Source of the DNA: an uncultured Prevotella sp.
GTDB taxonomy: Bacteria > Bacteroidota > Bacteroidia > Bacteroidales > Bacteroidaceae
Assembly: GCA_934256705.1 (NCBI GenBank)
Contig: CAKQPF010000008.1
Span: 23,855-87,854 of the forward strand
DNA: 64,000 nucleotides
Reading direction: 5' to 3'
Shown in pieces: positions 9,312-16,112 of the stretch; the stretch's first letter is position 1; each line of letters begins with the position of its first letter. The notes beneath the pieces were generated by a model that made no database searches, was not told the origin of the DNA, and was given only the letters and a program-made list of their open reading frames with translations. Made by a program: the position numbers and the translations under genes.

Positions 9312-9449
9312 TCCCTGCAATACAATTACATAGAGAAACCAACCAGGCAGCCGGACTGGATTATCCCGATGATGGACCGACAATCACGCAAACGGTTTCC
9401 TTCATTGCACGAACCACTCCAGCCAACTGCCATTATTTCACCTATAACA

Positions 9450-9860
9450 ATGACCTACAGGTTGATTATAAACAACTGCATCGAGGAGATTGCCAAGCTC
9501 AATCCATTCGTGGAGAAGGTAAGCGAGGGATTCTGTATCGCACGCGATACATTATTCAAGCTCCAGCTCGCATTGGATGAAGCATTGTCAAACTCTGTCA
9601 AATATGCCTACCCGAAAGGCATTTCAGGCACCGTTACCCTCGAAGCGGAGAAGATAAACAGGAGTCTCATATTCCGACTGATAGACGAAGGCGTGGCTTT
9701 CGACCCTACAGAGCCGAGAGACAACATCGACCTTACTTCCAAAGCGGAAGAGCGTCCCATCGGCGGACTCGGCATCTTCCTCATCAAGCAGATGATGGAC
9801 GACGTGAGATACGAGCGCCTGGAGGGACACAACATATTGATAATGAAAAAGAACATATAA
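9450..9860 (+). CDS. RsbW-like serine-kinase/anti-sigma ATPase
   Basis: GHKL-type ATP-binding protein of the HATPase_c_2 family (RsbW/SpoIIAB-like), about 136 residues. The N box is QLALDEALSNSVKYAYP, the G1 region DEGVAFDP and the G2 region PIGGLGIFLIKQMMDDV, so nucleotide binding should be intact. Family members bind and phosphorylate STAS partners on a serine and may sequester a sigma factor or other target. The start at 9450 (MTYRLIINNC) fits the family length; the upstream in-frame ATG at 9369 adds a low-complexity leader. The STAS gene begins 20 bases downstream, completing a kinase/antagonist pair. No PP2C phosphatase is visible nearby. Confidence 0.83.
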   Translation: MTYRLIINNCIEEIAKLNPFVEKVSEGFCIARDTLFKLQLALDEALSNSVKYAYPKGISGTVTLEAEKINRSLIFRLIDEGVAFDPTEPRDNIDLTSKAEERPIGGLGIFLIKQMMDDVRYERLEGHNILIMKKNI

Positions 9861-9880
9861 ACATCTAAAGTATAATCTCT

Positions 9881-10183
9881 ATGACATTGGACATCAAGAT
9901 AGAAGGCAATGCCGTCACAGGCATCCTCTCAGGTCGTCTGGACACGGCAACAGCAGTACAGTTCTCACGCGACATGACACCACTCATCGACAATGCGGAC
10001 AAGCAGATTACGCTCGACTGCAAGAATCTTGAGTTCATTTCCTCAAGCGGACTGCGCCTCTTTCTCACCCTCCGCAAGGCCACAATAGCCAAAGGAGGCA
10101 AGATTATCATCACGGGAGTAAGTCCGGAAATCAAGCAGGTGTTCACCATCACAGGCTTCGCTTCCCTATTCGAATTCGCATAG
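9881..10183 (+). CDS. STAS-domain anti-anti-sigma factor
   Basis: A 100-residue single STAS domain, the expected partner and substrate of the RsbW-like kinase just upstream. The phosphorylatable serine lies in the FISSSGLRLFL motif (around residue 57), a very well conserved family signature. The rest follows the spoIIAA-like strand-helix order, starting LDIKIEGNAVTGILSGRLD. In Bacteroidetes such pairs occur without sigma-B, so the output target is unknown. A strong terminator at 10202-10244 follows, marking it as the last gene of the exporter/switch transcription unit. Confidence 0.88.
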   Translation: MTLDIKIEGNAVTGILSGRLDTATAVQFSRDMTPLIDNADKQITLDCKNLEFISSSGLRLFLTLRKATIAKGGKIIITGVSPEIKQVFTITGFASLFEFA

Positions 10184-10201
10184 GGCATAAGGAATAATAT
10201 G

Positions 10202-10244
10202 CAGGGACATAACGAGTAATACTCTTATGTCCCTGATTTCATTT
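10202..10244 (+). terminator. Intrinsic terminator after STAS gene
   Basis: CAGGGACATAA (10202-10212) pairs perfectly with TTATGTCCCTG (10225-10235), with an inner GAGT/ACTC extension, followed by a T-rich tail. It closes the operon that begins at tolC. Confidence 0.85.
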
Positions 10245-10320
10245 TCTTGCTATATGACAAGAAAAAAGCATGGTCTGTGAGATTGGTATATTCATTCTTT
10301 TTTATCACCGATTATTTTCC

Positions 10321-10328
10321 TAACTTTG
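10321..10328 (+). promoter_or_regulatory. -7 element upstream of MATE gene
   Basis: TAACTTTG at 10321-10328 matches the Bacteroidetes -7 box; at the expected distance upstream the -33 region is only TTTT. It should drive the MATE gene at 10380 with a leader of about 45 bases. Confidence 0.6.
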
Positions 10329-10379
10329 CAAGCCGAAAGGGAACTAATCACAAAGAAATAGACATAGGATAACACAAGG

Positions 10380-11720
10380 ATGAACAACGTAACAGACCTG
10401 AAAAAACAGCTCAACAGACTGGTATTCCCCATTCTGCTGGAGACTCTTCTCACCTTCCTCCTGGGAGGTGTGGACACATTCATGCTCAGCCAGCACAGCG
10501 ATGACGCAGTGGCGGCAGTGGGTATGGACAATCAGATATTGCAGCTCGTCTTCCTTCTCTTCACCATCATCAATGCCGGCACATCGGTGCTCTGCTCACA
10601 GTACTTCGGAGCCAAGCTGCAGGAACGCTTCGTAGCCGTCAGCGGAGTGGCGCTGTTGCTCAATCTTTCCATCGGACTCCTGTCGAGCCTGTGCCTCTTC
10701 AGCTTCGCCGGAACCATACTTTCGCTCATGGGATTGCGCCCCGAACTGATGACGGATGGCGTTCCTTATCTTCAGATAGTGGGCGGATTCGCTTTCGCAC
10801 AAGCCATCACCACCACCATCAGTGCCATACTCCGCAGTGCCAACAAGCCTATATATCCGATGCTGGTCATAGTGGTGGTGAATATACTCAACATCATCGG
10901 CAACTATACCCTCATCTTCGGCAAATTCGGAATGCCGGCATTGGGCGCTGAAGGCGCCGCTATCTCCACCAGCATCTCGCGCACCGTCTCCATGATAATG
11001 CTCATCGTGATGCTCCAGCGCAAGCAGATTCCGCGGTTCCCACTCCGTCTTTTCCGTCCATTCCCTTATCAGGAGATGCGCCGTCTGCTCAAGATCGGCT
11101 TGCCATCTGCCGGTGAAAACATATCCTACAACCTCCAGCAGCTGGTGCTTATCTATTTCATCAACATGATAGGCAACGAGGCTCTGACAGCCCGTATCTA
11201 TGTGGGCAACATCGTGATGTTCGTATATCTATACGCCATCTGCATCGCCCAGGGCAGCAGCATAATGGTGGGACATCTCACTGGCGTGGAGAAGAACCGC
11301 GCCTCATACGTCATGGGCAAGTTCACATGGCATCGTGGCTCGGTGGTAAGTATGTTTTTCTCAGTCTTGTGTGCGCTTTGCGGACCGCTAATCACGGATT
11401 ATCTAACGGACAATCAAGAGATTGCCCAATTAGTATGCTGGTGTTTCTGGATAGACGTACTGCTCGAAATAGGCAAATGTATCAATATCTGGGCTACCAA
11501 CACTTTACGTGCCACCGGCGACATCTTCTTCCCTTTCTATGTCGGCATCATAGTGCAATGGATAGTAGGAGTCGGCTTCGGCTATCTCTTCGGCATCGTG
11601 TTCGGCTTTGGTCTCATCGGAATGTGGTTTGCCTTCGTCCTCGATGAGAACATCCGTGGCATCATCTTCGTCCAGCGCTGGAACAGCCTGAAATGGGTGG
11701 GCAAAGGATTCGTGAAATGA
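10380..11720 (+). CDS. MATE-family multidrug/cation antiporter
   Basis: Inner-membrane antiporter of the multi-antimicrobial extrusion family, exporting organic cations in exchange for Na+ or H+. Twelve hydrophobic segments can be followed through the 446 residues in two halves of six. Family hallmarks include LVFPILLETLLTFLLGGVDT at the start, the VGMDNQILQLVF helix, and the second-half IGLPSAGENISYNLQQLVL. The gene stands alone, with its own promoter and a GT-rich repeat after the stop. A second, more distant MATE protein is encoded at 45566, so the window has two. Confidence 0.92.
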   Translation: MNNVTDLKKQLNRLVFPILLETLLTFLLGGVDTFMLSQHSDDAVAAVGMDNQILQLVFLLFTIINAGTSVLCSQYFGAKLQERFVAVSGVALLLNLSIGLLSSLCLFSFAGTILSLMGLRPELMTDGVPYLQIVGGFAFAQAITTTISAILRSANKPIYPMLVIVVVNILNIIGNYTLIFGKFGMPALGAEGAAISTSISRTVSMIMLIVMLQRKQIPRFPLRLFRPFPYQEMRRLLKIGLPSAGENISYNLQQLVLIYFINMIGNEALTARIYVGNIVMFVYLYAICIAQGSSIMVGHLTGVEKNRASYVMGKFTWHRGSVVSMFFSVLCALCGPLITDYLTDNQEIAQLVCWCFWIDVLLEIGKCINIWATNTLRATGDIFFPFYVGIIVQWIVGVGFGYLFGIVFGFGLIGMWFAFVLDENIRGIIFVQRWNSLKWVGKGFVK

Positions 11721-11724
11721 AGAT

Positions 11725-11772
11725 TTAGTTGTCTGGTTGTTTAGTTGTTTGGTTGCTTGGTTGCTTGGTTGC
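11725..11772 (+). repeat. GT-rich heptad repeat (TTGGTTG family), single arm
   Basis: About six imperfect copies of a GTTTGGTT/GCTTGGTT word directly after the MATE stop codon. Only the G/T arm is present here; other copies in the window (for example 43839-43923) have the complementary A/C arm as well. Confidence 0.6.
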
Positions 11773-11811
11773 ACCCCATGTAGGGAAAAGGAAATATGAA
11801 AAAGGTAATAG

Positions 11812-12240
11812 GAGATTACACTTTCCGCTCACGGCTTCTCGCTATTGGAAGATTCTCAAGCGGACGCAGTACAAAAAGGCAGAACAATTCATGAGGATAT
11901 AGCTCAAAACTTGCTCAAACGTGGACTTATTGAAGGTGAGGCTCCGCATTACAGTATTTCTCTTAGCATTGCAAAGAACACCCATCAACTTCCTGCTTAT
12001 ACAAAGACAAAAGGATTGGATAAGGAGAAGTTGCGTCAAATGATTCTTCAATATCTCAGCAAAGCAGGAGACGAAGGTGCCAAGCGAGATAGCATATACG
12101 AATATCTCAAAGATGTGCTACCTGCCAATAAGACAGAAGAGCAAAAACTTCGTATGCTCGGAGATTTGCTGAAAAACATGAGTAAAGAGTGTTTAATAAA
12201 AGCAGAAGGACGAACTTGGTATACCATGCCTCAATCATAA
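11812..12240 (+). pseudogene. 3' remnant of an AlbA_2/Schlafen-type ATP-binding regulator
   Basis: The frame opens at 11812 after stops and has no ATG near its start (the nearest usable codon is TTG at 11845). Its ~140 residues match the C-terminal part of Bacteroidetes AlbA_2 (Schlafen-fold, 'AAA_4') putative DNA-binding proteins: a block with LLKRGLIEGEAPHYSISLSI, then QLPAYTKTKGLDKEKLRQMI, then a winged-helix region ending in TWYTMPQS. The large N-terminal AlbA_2 and ATPase domains are missing. The base composition is visibly richer in A and T than the MATE gene just before it. I read it as a decayed, probably transferred gene whose 5' part was lost at the junction with the GT repeat. Confidence 0.65.
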
Positions 12241-12249
12241 GAGGATATA

Positions 12250-12361
12250 TTATAGCGACTTTTTACGGAATTATAGCAAAATCGTCATTATTATAGCGGA
12301 GAATCTTTTGAATTCGTCAAAAAAATGACGAGATTTATAGCGAAATCAACTGATTATAGCG
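12250..12361 (+). repeat. Helically spaced TTATAGC(G) motif array
   Basis: TTATAGCG/A occurs at 12250, 12271, 12291, 12335 and 12354, giving steps of 21, 20, 44 and 19 bases, i.e. multiples of about two helical turns. A CGTCA/TGACG inverted repeat sits in the long gap. It fills the space between the remnant gene and the ADP-ribosylglycohydrolase gene and could be an operator array. Confidence 0.7.
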
Positions 12362-12409
12362 AATTGTATCAAAACAACAACCGATGTCGAAATTTAGATT
12401 TATACGACT

Positions 12410-13342
12410 ATGGAGCATAAAACTATTGACAGATTTAGAGGTTGCCTTTATGGTCAAGCCATAGGCGATGCACTCGGATTGGGGACGGAATTCATGACAG
12501 ATGAGGATATCGCTTGGAAATATCCTCATGGATTACAACACTACAAGCAGATATACCAAGACAGACATCGGAAACGTTGGGAAATTGGCGACTGGACGGA
12601 CGATACCGACATGTTGCTCTGCATCGCTGATGCGGTCATTGAAGACAAGGGTGTTAATTTTTACAACATCGCCCGACACTTCAAAGACTGGGCCAATGGC
12701 ACTCCTATGGGTATTGGAGAAAATACCTATAAGGTGCTGATGATGGGCGACTATGTGGAGCATCCGTTTGATGTATCCCACAAGGTATGGGAAATGAGCA
12801 AGTATCAGTCTGCAGCAAATGGTGGGCTGATGCGTACCTCAGTAGTCGGTCTTTTTCCAAAAGAAGTAAGGACTTGTGCAGATAATATTTGTCGGCTCAC
12901 CCATTACGATCCAAGATGTGTCGGCTCATGCGTAATAGTGTCCGAACTTATACACGCATTGGTTTATGGTATGCAACCACCGACATTATTTCAAATAAAA
13001 AGTTTGGCACAGTTATATGATGCAGAAATCTGCGAATACGTGGACAAAGCGTGGGGTGAACCAGATGTTAAGAATTTGGTAGACTATGACCACATGGGCT
13101 ATACTCTAGTTACATTATCAGTGGCTCTTTGGACTTTCTGGCATACGACATCATTTGTTGAAGGGCTTCTCGCTGTGGTGAATGCAGGAGGCGATGCAGA
13201 TACAAATGCGGCAGTGGCGTGTGCCATACTTGGAGCGAAATATGGTTATTCATCCATTCCTAACGAATATGTTGAAAGCCTTTTATATAAAGAGTCCTTG
13301 GACAAAACGATAGATAGCCTTTTGAACATTTGTATAAAATAA
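12410..13342 (+). CDS. ADP-ribosylglycohydrolase family protein
   Basis: DraG/ARH-type hydrolase that removes ADP-ribose from a modified macromolecule using a di-Mg centre; cytoplasmic. The two acidic metal-binding clusters are present: DWTDDTDM near residue 65 and NAGGDADTNAA near residue 262. The N-terminal CLYGQAIGDALGLG is also diagnostic. 310 residues is normal for a single-domain member. No ADP-ribosyltransferase or macrodomain gene is adjacent, so whether it acts on a host protein, on DNA or RNA, or on an invader's modification cannot be told. It lies in an AT-richer accessory patch after a phased motif array. Confidence 0.9.
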   Translation: MEHKTIDRFRGCLYGQAIGDALGLGTEFMTDEDIAWKYPHGLQHYKQIYQDRHRKRWEIGDWTDDTDMLLCIADAVIEDKGVNFYNIARHFKDWANGTPMGIGENTYKVLMMGDYVEHPFDVSHKVWEMSKYQSAANGGLMRTSVVGLFPKEVRTCADNICRLTHYDPRCVGSCVIVSELIHALVYGMQPPTLFQIKSLAQLYDAEICEYVDKAWGEPDVKNLVDYDHMGYTLVTLSVALWTFWHTTSFVEGLLAVVNAGGDADTNAAVACAILGAKYGYSSIPNEYVESLLYKESLDKTIDSLLNICIK

Positions 13343-13461
13343 ACAATATGACACCATCAAGCAGTTCCTGGGTTGCCCTCTCACATCCAGATGTAACCCA
13401 AGTTTAACATAGCTAAACCGTTTCTCTTGCAGTATCAGCCAGTTAGCAATTTCAATTTGCG

Positions 13462-13689
13462 TTACTGTGTACTACAAAGTCGGATTTTTCTAAAAGGCAT
13501 TTTCTTGTAACCCAACTTGTCGTATATGTCTTCCGCCACCTTTGTCGGTTCACTGCATAAACGCATTTGCACTTTCTCTCCGAGGACATTCGTGCCCTCG
13601 GTGATGACGGCTTTCTGTGTGGACATTCGTCTTACAATTTCTGTCCAAAAACAACTTTCATCCTTGGTCTTCAACCTATATTCCTTCAT
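13462..13689 (-). CDS. Small orphan protein (75 residues)
   Basis: Not recognised. A balanced, charged 75-residue product with a plausible soluble composition: an N-terminal MKEYRLKTKDESCFWTEI, a central EGTNVLGEKVQMRLC, and a C-terminal helix rich in K and R (EDIYDKLGYKKMPFRKI). The evenness of the amino-acid usage and lack of repeats make it look like a real gene or the end of one rather than a chance frame. There is no partner in the same direction within 300 bases. It could be a fragment of a larger deleted gene. Confidence 0.5.
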   Translation of the reverse strand: MKEYRLKTKDESCFWTEIVRRMSTQKAVITEGTNVLGEKVQMRLCSEPTKVAEDIYDKLGYKKMPFRKIRLCSTQ

Positions 13690-13850
13690 GGCCTTTCCAG
13701 GCGAGTTTATCTCAAGATAATTTTTCTGAAATTAGGGTCGAAAAAGTATTAACAACCGATAAAAACTGAACAAAATAGGGTCTCTACCTCATAATCATTC
13801 TTGTGAAAACTCCAAGAAAAGAGGGGGAAATTATGCTTAATTCATTAGCT

Positions 13851-13952
13851 GGTACTGTCTTCCAGACAGCCGCTCTCCTCTTGTCTGTAGTCCCGAGACT
13901 TCGTCCCGGGTTACTCTCGCTTCGCTCGGTATTGCCTTCCAGGCAAAGCTTG
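13851..13952 (+). repeat. Multi-hairpin element (family A), copy 1
   Basis: About 102 bases made of consecutive short hairpins with TTC-type loops: CTGTCTTCCAGACAG, then CCCGAGACTTCGTCCCGGG, then CGCTTCGCTCG, then TGCCTTCCAGGCA. Near-identical copies lie at 15673-15774, 38991-39093 and (reversed) 59194-59295. The rest of the gap 13690-14071 holds nothing else I recognise. Confidence 0.9.
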
Positions 13953-14071
13953 CTTATTCGTTCAATTCGATAGATTCGTGTTCCCCTTCACATACGAATA
14001 GCACGAAAGTCTGCCTTTCGGCTTTACTGTCATGATATTTCTGTCAAGCACCTGGATAACGCTGATGGTTG

Positions 14072-15241
14072 TCAGTACATCAATCCAAATGCCCATAATG
14101 GAATGACATTGGCATATCCTGTCTCAATGTCATCCTTCACCACATAGCCATCCTTAACATCGGAAATCTGCTTCTGTCCTTTCTTTCGTCCGCCGATTTC
14201 GAATGTCATGCCATCCATCATGAAATCAGACACTGGCGAGCACTTCACGTCACCTACGACACGCATCTGATTCATAAAGAAAGTCTCACGCACATTGCCG
14301 ATGTCAGCACGTTTAGGAGAGAGCACATAAATCAGATTGGTGTTATCCAGATAGACTTTTTCCGTCTTGCCAAGACCACGTATGCCACCAACAGCATCAC
14401 GCAGTTGTGCAATCATTCCTGCACGCTCCATATACGTCAGGTAATCCTGTATATAGTTGCGGTTGATTCCTGTCACATCTGCCAATTTCTGCATCACAGG
14501 CTTGAACGGTACGCTCTCTGACACGACCATAAGCAGTTGTTTCAGTTTTCTGCCAACGGATACATTCGTATTGAGATAAAGTGGAATGTCACTTTCCATC
14601 GTCTGAGCCACCACCTGCATCAGTTCCATATCATAGGCTGCGTCTCTGCCGAACGGATAATATCCACGTCGCAGGTAGTCATGAAACAAAGGTAACGGAT
14701 GCTCTACACCAGGAATCGCGTATTCGTGATTCAAGAGATTTTCCATACTTACCACGTCCATCCTTATGCCATGAAACAAATGAAGATATTCCCTGAATGA
14801 AAGTCCTTGCATTTCATATATTGGCACACGTCTGCTGAGGTCCGCCATGCCCTTGGTTATTTCAAGGATAGACGACCCTGATATAATCAACTGCAGGTCA
14901 GAGTAACTGTCATAAATCTGTTTTATCTCCGTTGACCAACCTTCATACTTATGAATCTCGTCAATAAACAAGTGTTTACCTCCCATCTTGTAGAATCGGT
15001 CTGCCAAATCGACAAGCGTATGCGATGCAAAATAGAGATAGTCTGCAGACACATATAATGTATCATTCAAATCAAGGTTCTTCTTGATGTATTGTAACAG
15101 CATTGTGGACTTGCCCACGCCACGGGGTCCGACAAGTCCTAATGCATGTCCGTTCCATTCTATCTCTCCATACTTGTAACGCACCAAGTCTATTGGTGTA
15201 TCGTGAAGCCTACGTCTGAAATTTTCAAATAATTGTTCCAT
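14072..15241 (-). CDS. AAA_14/DUF4143 family ATPase
   Basis: ATPase of the Bacteroidetes/archaeal AAA_14 family with a C-terminal DUF4143 domain that resembles a restriction-endonuclease-like fold. Walker A is GPRGVGKST (~residues 36-44) and Walker B HLFIDEIHKYEGW (~90-102); a sensor SGSSIL follows. From about residue 190 the DUF4143 part contains a winged-helix (TGINRNYIQDYLTYMERAGM) and the late EIGGRKKGQKQISDVKDGY block. Numbers of these genes per genome are often high and their role is poorly known. I use the ATG at 15241 because a -7 box at 15260-15267 lies just upstream and a start at 15262 would precede the transcript. Confidence 0.85.
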   Translation of the reverse strand: MEQLFENFRRRLHDTPIDLVRYKYGEIEWNGHALGLVGPRGVGKSTMLLQYIKKNLDLNDTLYVSADYLYFASHTLVDLADRFYKMGGKHLFIDEIHKYEGWSTEIKQIYDSYSDLQLIISGSSILEITKGMADLSRRVPIYEMQGLSFREYLHLFHGIRMDVVSMENLLNHEYAIPGVEHPLPLFHDYLRRGYYPFGRDAAYDMELMQVVAQTMESDIPLYLNTNVSVGRKLKQLLMVVSESVPFKPVMQKLADVTGINRNYIQDYLTYMERAGMIAQLRDAVGGIRGLGKTEKVYLDNTNLIYVLSPKRADIGNVRETFFMNQMRVVGDVKCSPVSDFMMDGMTFEIGGRKKGQKQISDVKDGYVVKDDIETGYANVIPLWAFGLMY

Positions 15242-15259
15242 ATATGTCTGTTTTTCGTG

Positions 15260-15267
15260 CAAATATA
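15260..15267 (-). promoter_or_regulatory. -7 element of the AAA_14 ATPase gene
   Basis: Read on the minus strand this is TATATTTG, matching TAnnTTTG. No good TTTG is seen upstream, but two direct repeats occupy that region, so the promoter may be regulated. Confidence 0.55.
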
Positions 15268-15275
15268 CTAAAATT

Positions 15276-15329
15276 GCATGAAAATTATGCAGTTTTCGTG
15301 AAAAATCGCATGAGAATTATGCATTTTCG
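15276..15329 (-). repeat. Two direct repeats upstream of the AAA_14 gene
   Basis: GCATGAAAATTATGCAGTTT at 15276-15295 and GCATGAGAATTATGCATTTT at 15308-15327, both followed by TCG and spaced 32 bases (three helical turns). Each unit is itself an imperfect palindrome (GCATGA...TTATGC). They flank the -7 box of the ATPase gene and look like binding sites. Confidence 0.65.
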
Positions 15330-15369
15330 CCACAAACAGCATAATTCATAATGCATAATGGACAATTCA

Positions 15370-15623
15370 TAACTAAAGTTTCCCATATTTACAAACATAC
15401 TCAAATGTCTGACTGTCAGCAAATTGTAAAAATGTTAATTTCGATTAGACAAAATGCGTAGTTATTTCAAACAAGACTGATATTGAGCATCAATAGGTTA
15501 TGAATCCTATTCCAAAGCATTAAAGTATATTAACCCAATGATGCAACACTCTGGATTAGAGATGTTTATATGCGATAGTTGAATTATAACCGATTGATTA
15601 TCAAGAGTGGGAAACTTCAGTTC
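15370..15623. mobile_element. Candidate MITE with 16-bp imperfect terminal inverted repeats
   Basis: TAACTAAAGTTTCCCA at 15370-15385 and, reversed, GAACTGAAGTTTCCCA at 15608-15623 agree at 14 of 16 positions and face each other across about 220 AT-rich bases with no coding frame. Both outer ends abut ATTCATAA repeat words, compatible with a target site. No transposase is present. A long accidental hairpin is the alternative. Confidence 0.45.
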
Positions 15624-15667
15624 ATAATTCATAATGCATAATTCATAATGCATAATTCATAATGCAT
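15621..15667. repeat. Tandem ATTCATAATGCATA repeats
   Basis: Three to four near-exact 14-base copies of the word ATTCATAATGCATA in direct orientation, the same family as the arms at 1767-1860 and the words at 15340-15372. Confidence 0.75.
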
Positions 15668-15672
15668 AAGTT

Positions 15673-15819
15673 GGTACTGTCTTCCAGACAGCCGCTTATC
15701 ATGCGGTTGTAATCCCGAGACTTCGTCCCGGGTTACTCTCGCTTCGCTCGGTATTGCCTTCCAGGCAAAGCTTGGTGTATGATTATATGTAGTCGGTATT
15801 GCCTTCCAGGCAAAGCTTG
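15673..15819 (+). repeat. Multi-hairpin element (family A), copy 2 plus partial copy
   Basis: Complete copy at 15673-15774; its terminal hairpin unit (CGGTATTGCCTTCCAGGC...) is repeated once more at 15794-15819. The last-hairpin duplication shows that the element can grow by its 3' module. The remaining gap up to 15977 has no recognised feature. Confidence 0.88.
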
Positions 15820-15977
15820 GTTGTTCGGTGGTTTCTATTCGATTCTGATCTGACGGTGAAACTTTTATCGGCGAAACGAAAAGACGGGGAGACAGTGGCA
15901 AAGTGTTAAAAAAATGGGCAACATTTCGCTTTTTATGCATTTTTTATACTCAAAAGGGTGAAAATAATACATAAAAG

Positions 15978-16008
15978 TTTGGTGCATTAAACATTTTTAG
16001 TAAATTTG
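15978..16008 (+). promoter_or_regulatory. Promoter of the first SusCD operon
   Basis: TTTG at 15978-15981, 19 bases, TAAATTTG at 16001-16008: an exact housekeeping promoter. Predicted start near 16014, giving a ~100-base leader that folds (next entry). Confidence 0.88.
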
Positions 16009-16035
16009 CACCAAAATTAAACTAATACAATTAAA

Positions 16036-16095
16036 TCTTGCTGAATGCAAATAAGTTATAGGTCTTAATCATTTGCATTATTACTTACAGCAAGA
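16036..16095 (+). promoter_or_regulatory. Two-part stem in the leader of the first SusCD operon
   Basis: TCTTGCTG (16036-16043) pairs with CAGCAAGA (16088-16095), and the adjoining AATGCAAAT (16044-16052) pairs with ATTTGCATT (16071-16079). This leaves an 8-base bulge on the 3' side and an 18-base apical loop. All 17 pairs are perfect. It ends 17 bases before the start codon, so it could hide or present the translation start. Confidence 0.7.
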
Positions 16096-16112
16096 CCAAA
16101 GGGGTTTTTCTT

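Noticed and set aside
15629..15940. 103-residue minus-strand frame
   Set aside because: Translates family A repeats and ATTCATAATGC repeats, including a duplicated peptide from the repeated hairpin.
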